A stretch of DNA of 64,000 nt. Origin: Methylophilaceae bacterium LSUCC0717 (GTDB lineage Bacteria; Pseudomonadota; Gammaproteobacteria; Burkholderiales; Methylophilaceae). This document shows, one piece after another, positions 63,406-64,000 of this stretch. The position numbers and the translations under genes were made by a program. The first letter of the stretch is position 1; each line of letters starts with the position of its first letter. Under the pieces are notes generated by a model, which was not told where the DNA came from, did not search any database, and was given only the letters and a program-made list of their open reading frames with translations. The stretch lies in the NCBI GenBank assembly GCA_024919195.1, contig CP103436.1, forward strand, positions 682,001 through 746,000, read 5' to 3'.

Positions 63406-64000
63406 TTAGATTTTTCTATTTAATATGGACGCAATTTGAGTTAATTCAGACATTAATGTTTTTAATTCACTTGGGTCAATTGCTTGATCAGCATCACACC
63501 ATGCCTCACAGGGAGTAGGATGCATTTCAACCAACAACCCATCCGCTCCAGCAGCTATTGCCGCTCGGGCAAGTGATGGAACCATCCATGCTTTTCCACC
63601 AGCATGGGATGGATCAATAATTACTGGTAAATGAGTTTCACGTTTCAATACAGGGACTGCAGTTACATCCATTACATTTCTATAGGATGTCTCAAAAGTT
63701 CTGATACCTCGCTCACAGAAAATAATATTGTGATTACCTCCTGAGGCAATGTATTCAGCTGCCATGAGCCACTCAGATATCGTTGCAGACAATCCACGTT
63801 TTAATATAACAGGGACATGTACTTTTCCAACCTCTTTGAGAAGCTCAAAATTTTGCATATTGCGTGTACCGATTTGAATGACATCAACCCCTTTTTCAAG
63901 GAAGGTATCCAGATGTCTTACATCTAGAAGTTCGGTCACTATAGGAAGATCTTGAGCACTGGCTGCTTCTTTAAACATATCCAAACCTTCAAATCCTATT
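63406..64000 (-). CDS. 3-deoxy-7-phosphoheptulonate (DAHP) synthase, C-terminal part (partial)
   Basis: The frame is open through the right edge, so only the last 198 residues are present. The sequence LPIVTEL, DVIQIGTRNMQNFELLKEVG, VILKRG, FCERGIRTF and VIIDPSHAGGK with the final LLVEMHP-P fits type I-beta DAHP synthases, the first step of the shikimate pathway. These are related to KDO8P synthases, but the CERGIR and DPSHAGGK motifs favour DAHP synthase. A strong terminator follows. Confidence 0.9.
   Translation of the reverse strand, partial: IGFEGLDMFKEAASAQDLPIVTELLDVRHLDTFLEKGVDVIQIGTRNMQNFELLKEVGKVHVPVILKRGLSATISEWLMAAEYIASGGNHNIIFCERGIRTFETSYRNVMDVTAVPVLKRETHLPVIIDPSHAGGKAWMVPSLARAAIAAGADGLLVEMHPTPCEAWCDADQAIDPSELKTLMSELTQIASILNRKI

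Noticed and set aside
1-64000. CRISPR arrays, insertion sequences, prophage or integrase genes
   Set aside because: No regularly spaced repeats, transposase, integrase or phage-like genes were seen anywhere in the window.

Overview
The window is a densely packed, AT-rich stretch of a streamlined bacterial chromosome. Many neighbours overlap by 1 to 20 bases, even convergent ones, and only one gene-free gap exceeds 300 bases. Gene content points to a betaproteobacterial methylotroph of the Methylophilaceae type (for example the Methylopumilus/OM43 lineage): PQQ synthesis genes, formate-tetrahydrofolate ligase, a PrpBCD methylcitrate cycle, malate:quinone oxidoreductase, rpsF-priB-rpsR-rplI and CysI-DUF934-CysH. 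This assignment is inference from gene content; there is no rRNA gene in the window to settle it.

Layout. 1-2999: end of a SulP anion transporter, tRNA-Glu, 5-formyl-THF cyclo-ligase and panB. 3000-3302: a gap with several inverted repeats and a possible small RNA. 3303-6460: a five-gene cluster (CFAS-family methyltransferase, DUF2878, DUF1295, DUF6134-like exported protein, TIGR03643/DUF2805-like). 6467-22709: a large divergent carbon-metabolism island. Leftward from a GntR/UTRA regulator run malic enzyme, sdhCDAB, sdhE, a CitE-like lyase, an AMP-forming acyl-CoA ligase and class I fumarase. Rightward run a CitE-like lyase, a mesaconyl-CoA hydratase, a second CitE-like lyase and prpB-prpC-prpD. 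22702-27380: cutA with two small genes, an exported peroxiredoxin, two exported beta-propeller proteins (one a PQQ-type sugar dehydrogenase) and a lone glycosyltransferase. 27412-30491: tRNA-Ser, def, mtnP and hpnC-hpnD. 30517-37900: radA, alr, dnaB, rplI, rpsR, priB, rpsF and uvrB. 37957-43085: protease with TPR-like tail, aminotransferase, tRNA-Asn, cation/proton antiporter and mqo. 43077-47346: rlmB, rnr, hpt and galU. 47445-52601: a cysB-led operon with fhs, an IMPACT protein, rmuC and moaDE. 52692-58967: assimilatory sulfate reduction (TauE/SafE, cysI, DUF934, cysH, cysD, cysN, ferredoxin). 58950-63304: an MFS exporter and pqqBCDE. 63406-64000: the end of a DAHP synthase.

How the genes work together. 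The main point of interest is the island at 6467-22709. Read as a set, the enzymes could connect citramalate/mesaconate, mesaconyl-CoA, beta-methylmalyl-CoA, glyoxylate plus propionyl-CoA, and then the methylcitrate cycle, with succinate returned through Sdh, fumarase and malic enzyme or Mqo. That would be a citramalate-type acetyl-CoA/propionyl-CoA/glyoxylate circuit built without ethylmalonyl-CoA genes in view. The individual enzyme families are recognisable; the circuit and its direction are inference. The sulfur block suggests sulfate to APS to sulfite to sulfide with no PAPS step. The PQQ block would supply cofactor to methanol dehydrogenase (not in the window) and possibly to the sugar dehydrogenase at 25324-26454.
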